A DNA stretch of 5,194 nucleotides from Pseudomonadota bacterium (GCA_030917985.1 JAUPTR010000191.1:1-5194), one strand, 5' to 3'; numbered from the stretch's first letter, positions 1-5,194 are shown. Translations and numbers: made by a program. Notes: a model not told the origin generated them from the sequence alone.

Positions 1-154
1 CCGGCAACGGGCGCAGACCGACGCCAGCATTGCACGCATCAGCGCAGCGATGGCCGAGCCGGGCACTACGGTGATCCCCACTCACGATTTCGAATTACAA
101 CAAACGCTGGGCTTCTTTCCCGACTGGATCAGCCCAGCCACACTGGAGAAATAG
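1..154 (+). CDS. MBL-fold metallo-hydrolase, C-terminal end only (partial at left edge)
   Basis: This is the last 50 codons of a gene that enters from the left. Its reading frame starts at base 2 and ends with TAG at 152-154. The fragment contains V-I-P-T-H-D (His codon at 83-85) and ends in a L-G-F-F-P-D-W-I block. Both match the C-terminus of the next gene, which has L-I-P-A-H-D and L-G-Y-F-P-N-W-I. By hand alignment about 19 of 38 residues are identical, so the two are tandem paralogues. In MBL-fold enzymes the His near the C-terminus is the last metal ligand, which is how I read His here. Substrate is unknown. Only 3 bases separate it from the next gene, so the pair is very likely co-transcribed. 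Whether this copy also has a signal peptide cannot be seen. Confidence 0.85.
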   Translation, partial: RQRAQTDASIARISAAMAEPGTTVIPTHDFELQQTLGFFPDWISPATLEK

Positions 155-157
155 ATC

Positions 158-1021
158 GTGCGTTTATCCTCAATCCTCGCCGGCGCCCTGCTGTGCCTGA
201 GCCTGCCGGCACTGGCAGACGACAAGCTGCGTTTCAGCCTGATCCGCACCGCCACCACCAAGCCGGTGCCGCAAGCCATGGTCACCGCCAGCGGCAGCTG
301 GTTCAGCGGCGACCCGAGCAACCATGTGGCAGTGCTGGTGGAGCATGGCCAGCAACGTTTTCTGTTTGATACCGGGCTAGGCAAGCAGGCCGAGCAGCAG
401 TTCAAGCAGGACATGCCCTACTGGATCCGCCCGGTGATGGATTTCCAGCTCGGCAAACCGGCACGGCAACAGCTGGATGAAGCGGGTATCGAAATCCAGC
501 AGATTTACCTGTCGCACACCCACTGGGATCATCTGAGCGGTGCGCCGGACTTCCCCGAAGCCAAAGTCTACGCCCAGGCCGAAGAGCAGCTTTACATGCG
601 CATGGACTCGCCGCCACGGGTGCTGCCGTCACAGGCCAATGCCCCGATCCGCTGGCACCAGTTACCTCTGCCGGAGAAAACCTACGGCCCGTTCCAGCGC
701 AGTCTGGATCTGTATGGCGACGGCAAGGTAGTGCTGGTGGCCATCCCCGGCCACACACCCGGCTCGATGGGCATGTATCTCAACGTCAGCCCGGAGCGGC
801 GTTATCTGTTTGTTGGTGATGCCATCTGGCGCGTGCGCGAAGTGGCCGACCACAGCTACAAGGCCTGGCCGGCACGCGCGATTGTCGATCACGATTGCCA
901 GCAGACGCGGGCAGGCATCGAAATGATCCGCCAGGCGCAAGCGCCGGGGCTGACGCTGATCCCGGCGCACGATACCGGGGTGCACGATGCACTAGGCTAT
1001 TTTCCGAACTGGATAGAATAA
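158..1021 (+). CDS. Exported MBL-fold metallo-hydrolase (COG0491-like), 287 aa
   Basis: Probable metal-dependent hydrolase of the metallo-beta-lactamase superfamily, acting in the periplasm. Residues 1-20 form a Sec signal peptide: a basic start, a hydrophobic core, and A-L-A followed by D-D, giving predicted cleavage after Ala20. The full superfamily metal set is visible: H120-T-H122-W-D124-H125, H199 in G-H-T-P-G, D221 in V-G-D-A, and H271 in P-A-H-D. This arrangement suits a two-zinc site. The GTG start is chosen because it alone gives the signal peptide (the next in-frame ATG is codon 41) and because GGAG at 145-148 lies 9 bases upstream. That GGAG sits inside the end of the preceding paralogue, so translation may be coupled. 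Relatives include lactonases and other ester or thioester hydrolases. The sequence does not decide the substrate, and AHL lactonase is only one possibility. Cys13 in the signal region does not fit a lipobox. Confidence 0.9.
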   Translation: MRLSSILAGALLCLSLPALADDKLRFSLIRTATTKPVPQAMVTASGSWFSGDPSNHVAVLVEHGQQRFLFDTGLGKQAEQQFKQDMPYWIRPVMDFQLGKPARQQLDEAGIEIQQIYLSHTHWDHLSGAPDFPEAKVYAQAEEQLYMRMDSPPRVLPSQANAPIRWHQLPLPEKTYGPFQRSLDLYGDGKVVLVAIPGHTPGSMGMYLNVSPERRYLFVGDAIWRVREVADHSYKAWPARAIVDHDCQQTRAGIEMIRQAQAPGLTLIPAHDTGVHDALGYFPNWIE

Positions 1022-1105
1022 AGAAGCAGGCCTGCAGGCCACTCTGGTATTGGTTTGCAGGCAAGGCTGCAGAGCAATGCCAGCGCGGTCTGCTGCGATG
1101 TGGAT
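1022..1105. other. Convergent intergenic gap with small GC-rich palindromes
   Basis: This gap lies between two genes that point at each other. It contains the perfect 12-bp palindrome GGCCTGCAGGCC (1029-1040) and a weak hairpin, TGCAG at 1056-1060 pairing with CTGCA at 1067-1071 across a 6-base loop. The heptamer TGCAGGC occurs twice (1033-1039 and 1056-1062). A bidirectional terminator would be expected here, but neither strand shows a T-tract after a stem, so an intrinsic terminator is not supported. Rho-dependent termination or read-through is equally possible. Confidence 0.3.
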
Positions 1106-1714
1106 TTAAAGCGGCGGCGCGCTGTTGCTGGCGGCCGGCTTGGCCGGTGCCGTCTGGGTTGGCGCCGGCTTGGCCACCGGCTCGGGCGGATCGGGAATCC
1201 AGCCCAGCGAATTGGCCAGCAGCATCATCGACAGATACAAGGCCAGCGCAATCGGCGTAAACAGCAGGATGCCGCCGATCACATGGGTGCGCGCCACGCC
1301 GGTAGCCACCGTCAGCGCATTGATCAGCACCACCACGCTGTAAGCAGCCAGCAGCAGCGATACCGGCACACCCACATCATCCGGCAACCACGACAGCAGC
1401 GGCTCCAGCACCTGAATCCCCTGTGTCGCCGCCAGCAGTGGCAACAGGCTGCCCTCCCCCTTCCAGCGATCGCCCTGCCGCAGCCACCAGTCGAAGAAGT
1501 TGGCCATCAGCAACAGCTCCAGCCAGTTCAGCGCAACAAAAAACAGGATGCGGCCTTCCGGCTGCGCGCTGAACTGTTCCGCCATGGCGGCGCTGAACAC
1601 ACCCAGCAGCGTCACCAGCAGCGCCGGCTGCCACCACGGATAGCTGTAGTGCAGCAGCGGTTTGACCCGCAGCCGGATCAAGTCCAGCAAGTCTTCAACA
1701 AATTGGTTTTGCAT
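1106..1714 (-). CDS. Unrecognised multi-pass inner-membrane protein, 202 aa
   Basis: I do not recognise the family. The protein has a short N-terminal amphipathic stretch (about 5-20), then hydrophobic segments at about 31-47, 55-74, 114-137 and 144-168. A weaker one lies at about 90-110. This gives four or five membrane helices. The tail from residue 174 is rich in Pro and Ala and low in complexity, and looks flexible. There is no signal peptide and no obvious catalytic motif. A Yip1-like small membrane protein is a loose guess from size and topology only. The start is firm: the ATG (1714-1712) shares its A with the TGA of purU (TGATG), and GGTGA (1725-1729) sits 10 bases upstream inside purU. 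Its expression is therefore tied to purU. A link to formate or folate handling is suggested by context alone. It ends in TAA at 1108-1106. Confidence 0.8.
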   Translation of the reverse strand: MQNQFVEDLLDLIRLRVKPLLHYSYPWWQPALLVTLLGVFSAAMAEQFSAQPEGRILFFVALNWLELLLMANFFDWWLRQGDRWKGEGSLLPLLAATQGIQVLEPLLSWLPDDVGVPVSLLLAAYSVVVLINALTVATGVARTHVIGGILLFTPIALALYLSMMLLANSLGWIPDPPEPVAKPAPTQTAPAKPAASNSAPPL

Positions 1715-2568
1715 CAGTCGAAAATCACCGTTTTTTTCGCGTATTCGAGAATCCGGCTTTCCACGTGCCAGCGCACCGCACGCGACAGCACCACTTTTTC
1801 CAGATCGCGGCCCTTCTGGATCAGGTCTTCCACCGAATCGCGGTGCGAGATGCGGATCACGTCCTGCTCGATGATCGGGCCGTCGTCCAGCACCTCGGTC
1901 ACATAATGACTGGTGGCGCCAATCAGCTTCACGCCACGCTCGAAGGCGCGATGGTAAGGCTTGGCGCCTTCAAACGCCGGCAGGAAAGAGTGATGGATGT
2001 TGATCACCCGCTGCGGATAACGTTTGACGAATTCCTGCGACAACACCTGCATGTAGCGCGCCAGCACGATGAAATCGACCTGGTACTGCTCCAGCAGCGC
2101 AAACTGCTGCGCTTCGCTCTCGGCCTTGTTGTCTTTGGTGACATTGATGACGTGGAACGGAATGCCGTAAAACTCGGCCAGGCGGCGCGTGTCGTCGTGG
2201 TTGCTGATGATCAGCGGAATATCGCAGGCCAGCTCGCCGCTCTGGTGGCGATACAGCAGGTCCACCAGGCAATGATCGTATTTCGAGACAAAAATCGCCA
2301 TTTTCGGGCGGTTGGCCGACAGCGCCAGTTTCCACTGCATGCCAAAACGCTCGGCAATCGGCTGAAAAGCGGCGCCAAAGGCGTCGATCGACAGCGTGAA
2401 ATCGGCCAGATCCCACTCCACCCGCATCAGGAACAAGCCCTCGGCGGCATCCTGATGCTGGTCGGCGTGCAGGATATTGGCGTTGTAGGTGTAGAGGAAA
2501 TTGGCAATGGCAGCGACCAGACCTTTGCGGTCCGGGCAACAAATCAGCAGGGTGGCAGTATTTTTCAT
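1714..2568 (-). CDS. purU: Formyltetrahydrofolate deformylase PurU, 284 aa
   Basis: Cytoplasmic enzyme that hydrolyses 10-formyl-THF to THF and formate. It balances the one-carbon pool and provides formate for PurT-type purine synthesis. Residues 5-85 form the regulatory ACT domain (start T-L-L-I-C-C-P-D-R-K-G-L-V). Residues 88-265 form the formyltransferase-like catalytic domain, related to GAR transformylase PurN. The catalytic triad is visible: N190 and H192 in V-I-N-I-H-H-S-F-L-P, and D228 in V-L-D-D-G-P-I-I. The segment I-S-N-H-D-D (121-126) is also typical of PurU. Length matches the family (about 280-290). The ATG at 2568-2566 is preceded by AAGGA (2584-2580), 11 bases away. The gene is first in a two-gene operon with the membrane protein, which it overlaps by one base. 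E. coli PurU is controlled by glycine and methionine through its ACT domain, and the same is plausible here. Confidence 0.96.
   Translation of the reverse strand: MKNTATLLICCPDRKGLVAAIANFLYTYNANILHADQHQDAAEGLFLMRVEWDLADFTLSIDAFGAAFQPIAERFGMQWKLALSANRPKMAIFVSKYDHCLVDLLYRHQSGELACDIPLIISNHDDTRRLAEFYGIPFHVINVTKDNKAESEAQQFALLEQYQVDFIVLARYMQVLSQEFVKRYPQRVINIHHSFLPAFEGAKPYHRAFERGVKLIGATSHYVTEVLDDGPIIEQDVIRISHRDSVEDLIQKGRDLEKVVLSRAVRWHVESRILEYAKKTVIFD
1725..1729 (-). promoter_or_regulatory. Ribosome binding site of the membrane-protein gene, inside purU
   Basis: On the minus strand GGTGA lies 10 bases before the ATG at 1714. It is within the last codons of purU, and the stop and start overlap as TGATG. 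Ribosomes finishing purU can re-initiate at once, which suits coupled translation. Confidence 0.5.
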
Positions 2569-2579
2569 CGTGTCGCAAG

Positions 2580-2584
2580 TCCTT
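2580..2584 (-). promoter_or_regulatory. purU ribosome binding site (AAGGA)
   Basis: AAGGA on the minus strand lies 11 bases before the purU ATG. The spacing is slightly long. No better in-frame start with a Shine-Dalgarno sequence is seen, and the ACT domain begins immediately after this ATG, which supports it. Confidence 0.55.
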
Positions 2585-2595
2585 GAACGGCCGTC

Positions 2596-2604
2596 ATTCT
2601 AGCA
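2596..2604 (-). promoter_or_regulatory. Candidate purU promoter, extended -10 element
   Basis: The minus strand reads TGCTAGAAT: a -10 hexamer TAGAAT (5 of 6 to TATAAT) with the TGN extension. A -35 at normal distance is weak (GCCGTT at 2624-2619, 17-bp spacer), as extended -10 promoters allow. Transcription would start near 2589, leaving a leader of about 20 bases that contains the AAGGA site. This position is inferred from the sequence only. Confidence 0.45.
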
Positions 2605-2653
2605 GAAACGGCCACATCAACGGCGCGGCTCGATAGGCAAAAAACCGACACTT

Positions 2654-2674
2654 TGCAAGTTGCAAACTGCAAAA
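2654..2674 (+). repeat. Three tandem 7-bp repeats TGCAANN
   Basis: TGCAA occurs at 2654, 2661 and 2668, exactly 7 bp apart (TGCAAGT, TGCAAAC, TGCAAAA). A related TTGCA follows at 2682. The array lies between the two divergent promoters. It may be a run of regulator half-sites, but a 7-bp period is not a full helical turn, so slippage or chance is also possible. No known regulator is assigned. Confidence 0.5.
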
Positions 2675-2687
2675 TTTTTTGTTGCAG
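2667..2687. repeat. Inverted repeat CTGCAA-N9-TTGCAG
   Basis: This is a perfect 6-bp inverted repeat with a 9-base A/T-rich centre containing six Ts. Its left arm is the third TGCAA repeat. Its right arm coincides with the -35 hexamer of one candidate nrdA promoter. It could be an operator for a dimeric regulator. On RNA it would be a weak hairpin, and it is not followed by a T-tract. Confidence 0.35.
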
Positions 2688-2710
2688 GCCCGCATTGCCA
2701 TCACTAGAAT
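2682..2710 (+). promoter_or_regulatory. Candidate nrdA promoter A (TTGCAG-17-TAGAAT)
   Basis: The -35 hexamer TTGCAG (2682-2687, 3 of 6) and the -10 hexamer TAGAAT (2705-2710, 5 of 6) are separated by an ideal 17 bp. The upstream NrdR box (2701-2716) covers the -10, so repressor binding would block it. A start near 2717 would leave a leader of about 120 bases. Confidence 0.35.
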
Positions 2711-2716
2711 TGGTGT
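2701..2716 (+). promoter_or_regulatory. NrdR box 1 (upstream, weaker)
   Basis: TCACTAGAATTGGTGT keeps the outer CAC...GTGT arms of the NrdR consensus ACACWATATATWGTGT but differs in the core. It starts exactly 31 bp before box 2, leaving a 15-bp gap. That is the spacing known for paired NrdR boxes at ribonucleotide reductase promoters, and it makes this weaker match credible. Confidence 0.75.
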
Positions 2717-2722
2717 TACACA
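2714..2722 (+). promoter_or_regulatory. DnaA-box-like 9-mer (weak)
   Basis: TGTTACACA matches the relaxed DnaA box TTWTNCACA at all but the second base. It lies between the two NrdR boxes and overlaps the end of box 1. It is weak by itself and is listed because two similar sites follow on the same strand. Confidence 0.25.
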
Positions 2723-2745
2723 AAAATAAAAACACAAGATATAGT
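2715..2745 (+). promoter_or_regulatory. Candidate nrdA promoter B (GTTACA-19-TATAGT)
   Basis: The -10 hexamer TATAGT (2740-2745) matches 5 of 6. The -35 hexamer GTTACA (2715-2720) matches 4 of 6, with a long 19-bp spacer. NrdR box 2 covers the -10 and box 1 touches the -35, the layout expected for direct repression. The sequence alone does not choose between this and promoter A. Confidence 0.4.
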
Positions 2746-2747
2746 GT
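2732..2747 (+). promoter_or_regulatory. NrdR box 2 (near-perfect)
   Basis: ACACAAGATATAGTGT matches 15 of 16 positions of the NrdR consensus ACACWATATATWGTGT. NrdR is a zinc-ribbon/ATP-cone repressor of ribonucleotide reductase genes that senses ATP and dATP. Its location upstream of nrdA is the expected one. Confidence 0.9.
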
Positions 2748-2757
2748 TATAAACAGA

Positions 2758-2766
2758 ATATCCACA
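2758..2766 (+). promoter_or_regulatory. DnaA-box-like 9-mer
   Basis: ATATCCACA differs only in the first base from the strong DnaA box TTATCCACA. It lies 10 bp downstream of NrdR box 2. The E. coli nrdAB promoter region is known to carry DnaA boxes, so the context is fitting, but binding is not shown. Confidence 0.4.
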
Positions 2767-2812
2767 AAACCACTCACATGAACAATCAAGGCCCGGCGCG
2801 CCTTCCGCGGGG

Positions 2813-2821
2813 TTTTGCACA
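2813..2821 (+). promoter_or_regulatory. DnaA-box match TTTTGCACA in the nrdA leader
   Basis: This is a full match to the relaxed consensus TTWTNCACA, 17 bases before the chosen nrdA start. Together with the site at 2758 it suggests DnaA could act on nrdA. A 9-mer this degenerate also occurs by chance, so confidence is limited. Confidence 0.4.
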
Positions 2822-2825
2822 ATAT

Positions 2826-2830
2826 GGAGA
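2826..2830 (+). promoter_or_regulatory. nrdA ribosome binding site that decides the start (GGAGA)
   Basis: GGAGA lies 8 bases before the ATG at 2839, an ideal spacing. The in-frame ATG at 2824 overlaps this site and has only GGGG (2809-2812), 11 bases upstream. The later start is therefore preferred. The choice changes the protein by only five residues. Confidence 0.65.
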
Positions 2831-2838
2831 ACACCAGC

Positions 2839-5194
2839 ATGCTGAATTCCACCGCTGACACCAGCTACACCCCAAGCCAGCCGCCGCTGGCCGGCCTGGT
2901 GACCGAAACCGCCCAGCCGAGCACGGTGGCTGAATACAAAACCATCCGCCGTAATGGCAGCGTGGTGCCGTTCGAGCCGCTGAAAATCTCGGTGGCAGTC
3001 ACCAAGGCGTTTCTGGCCGTCCACGGTGGACAAGGTGCCGCGTCGGCACGTGTGCGTGAACTGGTGCAACAATTGACCGATAACGTGGTGCGGGCGTTGA
3101 TGCGACGCAAACCCGAGGGTGGCGCCATTCATATTGAAGAAATCCAGGATCAGGTGGAACTGGCGCTGATGCGCTCCGGCGAACACGATGTGGCGCGTGC
3201 CTATGTGTTGTACCGCGAAAAACGTACCCGTGAACGCGCCGAACGTGGTGAAAGCGACAGCCATCACGATATCGCCATCAACATCATCGACAACGGCATC
3301 AGCCAGCCGCTGGATCTGAACAAGCTGAAAGCGCTGATCAAATCCGCCTGCACCGGCCTGGAAAACGTTACCCAGCCAGAGCAGATGCTGGCCGAAACAC
3401 TGAAAAATCTCTACGACGGCGTACCGGCCGAAGAAGTACGCAAATCGGCCGAGCTGTCGGCGCGTCAGTTGATCGAAAAAGACCCGGCCTACAGCTTTGT
3501 TGCCGCGCGCCTGCTGCTGAACCGTCTGCGCCGTGAAGTGCTGGGCGAAGAAGTCAGCCACGAAGACATGGCCACCCGTTACGCCGAATCGTTCCCGGCT
3601 GCGATCAAGCGCGGCGTGGAAGCCGAACTGCTCGACGAAAAACTGCTGCAATTCGATCTGGCCAAGCTGGGCGCGGCACTGAAACACGACCGTGACTACC
3701 AGTTTGGTTACCTCGGCCTGCAAACCCTGTTCGACCGCTACTTCCTGCACATCCACGGCACCCGTATCGAGCTGCCGCAGGTGTTCTTCATGCGTGTGGC
3801 CATGGGCCTGGCGCTCAACGAAATCGACCGCGAAAGCCGCGCCATCGAGTTCTACAACGTGTTGTCGACTTTCGACTTCATGTCGTCCACCCCGACCCTG
3901 TTCAACTCTGGCACCTTGCGCAGCCAGTTGTCGAGCTGCTACCTGACTACCGTTGCCGACGATCTGGACGGCATCTACGAGGCACTGAAAGAAAACGCGC
4001 TGCTGTCGAAATACGCCGGCGGCCTGGGCAACGACTGGACCCCGGTGCGTGCGCTGGGCAGCCACATCAAGGGCACCAACGGCAAATCGCAAGGCATTGT
4101 GCCGTTCCTGAAAGTGGTCAACGACACTGCCGTCGCAGTTAACCAGGGCGGCAAGCGCAAAGGCGCGGTATGTGCCTATCTGGAAAGCTGGCACGCCGAC
4201 GTTGAAGAATTCCTGGAACTGCGCAAGAACACCGGTGACGATCGTCGCCGTACCCACGACATGAACACCGCCAACTGGGTGCCGGATCTGTTCATGAAAC
4301 GCGTGATGGAAGGTGGCGACTGGACCCTGTTCTCGCCATCCGAAGCACCGGATCTGCACGACAAGTTCGGCACTGCGTTTGAAGAAGCCTATCTGCGCTA
4401 CGAAGAAAAAGCCGCACGTGGCGAAATGCGCGTCAGCAAGAAAATCCCGGCGCTGCAACTGTGGCGCAAGATGTTGACCATGATCTTTGAAACCGGCCAT
4501 CCGTGGATCACCTTCAAAGACCCGTGCAACATCCGCAGCCCGCAGCAGCATGTTGGCGTGGTTCACAGCTCGAATCTGTGCACCGAAATCACCCTCAACA
4601 CCAACGACAACGAAATCGCCGTGTGTAACCTGGGTTCGGTAAATCTGGTCAACCACCTGATCAAGACCGACGACGGCGGCTACCGTCTGGATGGCGAAAA
4701 GCTGTCGCGTACCGTGAAAACCGCAATGCGCATGCTCGACAACGTGGTGGACATCAACTTCTACCCGGTGAAAAAAGCCCGCAACGCCAACCTGCGTCAC
4801 CGTCCGGTGGGCATGGGTATCATGGGCTTCCAGGATTGCCTGCACCTGTTGCGTATCCCTTATGCTTCCGACGCTGCCGTAGCTTTTGCCGATCAGTCGA
4901 TGGAGCAAGTGTGCTTCCAGGCTTACTGGGCATCCACCGAGCTGGCACAAGAGCGCGGCCGTTATCACAGCTATGCCGGCAGCCTGTGGGACAAGGGCAT
5001 CCTGCCGCACGATTCGCTGGACCTGCTGGCACAGCAGCGCGGCGGCTATCTGGAAGTGGATCGCAGCAGCACGCTGGATTGGGACAGCCTGCGCGCCCGC
5101 ATCAAGCAACACGGCATGCGTAACTCCAACTGTATTGCGATTGCACCGACCGCCACCATCGCCAACATCGTCGGCGTGGCCGCATCGATTGAGC
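2839..5194 (+). CDS. nrdA: Ribonucleoside-diphosphate reductase class I, large (alpha) subunit NrdA, partial at right edge
   Basis: Cytoplasmic enzyme that reduces ribonucleoside diphosphates to deoxyribonucleotides with the radical-bearing NrdB subunit. The 785 codons present give a first ATP-cone (about 33-125, starting Y-K-T-I-R-R-N-G), a second ATP-cone-like domain (about 143-238, resembling the single E. coli cone), the large-subunit N-terminal helical domain (about 270-360), and most of the ten-stranded barrel. Active-site residues are visible: C367 in S-S-C-Y-L and C596 in V-C-N-L-G are the redox pair, and N579-L-C581-T-E583 holds the radical cysteine with its Asn and Glu partners. The substrate-specificity loop 2 region is Q436-G-G-K-R-K-G. 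Related long NrdA proteins such as that of P. aeruginosa have about 960 residues. Some 170 are therefore cut off at the window edge, including the Tyr pair of the radical path and the C-terminal cysteines. The two NrdR boxes upstream indicate control by dNTP level. nrdB is expected downstream but not seen. Confidence 0.97.
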   Translation, partial: MLNSTADTSYTPSQPPLAGLVTETAQPSTVAEYKTIRRNGSVVPFEPLKISVAVTKAFLAVHGGQGAASARVRELVQQLTDNVVRALMRRKPEGGAIHIEEIQDQVELALMRSGEHDVARAYVLYREKRTRERAERGESDSHHDIAINIIDNGISQPLDLNKLKALIKSACTGLENVTQPEQMLAETLKNLYDGVPAEEVRKSAELSARQLIEKDPAYSFVAARLLLNRLRREVLGEEVSHEDMATRYAESFPAAIKRGVEAELLDEKLLQFDLAKLGAALKHDRDYQFGYLGLQTLFDRYFLHIHGTRIELPQVFFMRVAMGLALNEIDRESRAIEFYNVLSTFDFMSSTPTLFNSGTLRSQLSSCYLTTVADDLDGIYEALKENALLSKYAGGLGNDWTPVRALGSHIKGTNGKSQGIVPFLKVVNDTAVAVNQGGKRKGAVCAYLESWHADVEEFLELRKNTGDDRRRTHDMNTANWVPDLFMKRVMEGGDWTLFSPSEAPDLHDKFGTAFEEAYLRYEEKAARGEMRVSKKIPALQLWRKMLTMIFETGHPWITFKDPCNIRSPQQHVGVVHSSNLCTEITLNTNDNEIAVCNLGSVNLVNHLIKTDDGGYRLDGEKLSRTVKTAMRMLDNVVDINFYPVKKARNANLRHRPVGMGIMGFQDCLHLLRIPYASDAAVAFADQSMEQVCFQAYWASTELAQERGRYHSYAGSLWDKGILPHDSLDLLAQQRGGYLEVDRSSTLDWDSLRARIKQHGMRNSNCIAIAPTATIANIVGVAASIE

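Larger units (their letters stand above)
2569..2838. promoter_or_regulatory. Divergent purU / nrdA control region
   Basis: This 270-bp region separates the divergent starts of purU and nrdA. The part from about 2635 to 2790 is clearly richer in A and T than the flanking genes. In order it holds the purU promoter candidate, three TGCAANN repeats, an A/T tract (2671-2680), candidate nrdA promoters overlapped by two NrdR boxes, DnaA-like 9-mers, and the nrdA leader. No convincing conserved protein is encoded. A 26-codon frame at 2778-2858 is treated as unlikely. Confidence 0.8.

Noticed and set aside
158..220. Lipoprotein signal for the MBL enzyme (Cys13)
   Set aside because: The residues before Cys13 (A-L-L) do not fit the lipobox, where Gly, Ala or Ser precedes Cys. 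A-L-A before D-D fits ordinary signal peptidase I cleavage.
1022..1105. Bidirectional intrinsic terminator between the convergent genes
   Set aside because: Palindromes are present, but stems are short and no T-tract follows on either strand.
1055..1906. A 283-codon plus-strand frame across the membrane-protein gene and the end of purU
   Set aside because: The product is an Arg/Gln/His-rich shadow, and the minus strand encodes a coherent hydrophobic protein with a coupled start.
1765..2586. A 273-codon open frame antisense to purU
   Set aside because: It has the same cause. purU has clear domains and catalytic residues, while the antisense product resembles nothing and mirrors the purU codon bias.
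2778..2858. A 26-codon frame (ATG at 2778) that overlaps the nrdA start, possible leader peptide
   Set aside because: There is no Shine-Dalgarno sequence upstream and no regulatory codon run. It could be real, but nothing in the sequence supports it.
2716..5112. A 798-codon open frame antisense to nrdA
   Set aside because: It is in codon register with nrdA, so its stops would require TTA, CTA or TCA codons in nrdA, which this biased gene avoids. The product is a low-complexity His/Gln/Val-rich shadow with no known domain.

Overview
The window is GC-rich bacterial DNA with dense gene packing, and its gene set fits a proteobacterium. A long NrdA with two N-terminal ATP-cones, of the Pseudomonas aeruginosa type, beside purU suggests a beta- or gammaproteobacterium. 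I lean towards Betaproteobacteria, perhaps Neisseriales, but that placement is an impression from protein similarity and was not tested.

Layout. (1) Positions 1-1021, plus strand: the last 50 codons of one metallo-beta-lactamase (MBL)-fold hydrolase, then, after 3 bases, a complete exported paralogue of 287 residues. The two are a tandem duplication. (2) Positions 1022-1105: a short convergent gap with small GC-rich palindromes and no clear terminator. (3) Positions 1106-2568, minus strand: purU (formyltetrahydrofolate deformylase, 284 aa) followed by an unrecognised multi-pass membrane protein of 202 aa. The stop of purU overlaps the start of the membrane gene by one base (TGATG), so they form a translationally coupled operon. 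(4) Positions 2569-2838: a divergent, AT-rich control region. It holds a likely extended -10 promoter for purU, two NrdR boxes spaced 31 bp apart, candidate nrdA promoters under those boxes, three DnaA-box-like 9-mers, and a short 7-bp tandem repeat (TGCAANN) next to an inverted repeat. (5) Positions 2839-5194, plus strand: the first 785 codons of nrdA, the large subunit of aerobic class I ribonucleotide reductase. It runs off the right edge.

How the parts fit. PurU releases formate from 10-formyl-THF, which balances one-carbon units and supplies formate for purine synthesis. NrdA makes deoxyribonucleotides. The two nucleotide-linked transcription units share one 270-bp divergent region. The NrdR boxes indicate repression of nrdA when (d)ATP is plentiful, and the DnaA-like boxes suggest possible coupling to replication initiation. 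The MBL pair is a separate unit with unknown substrate. No mobile element, CRISPR array, tRNA or rRNA was seen. The best candidates for something less described are the coupled membrane protein behind purU, the exported MBL pair, and the 7-bp repeat cluster between purU and nrdA.
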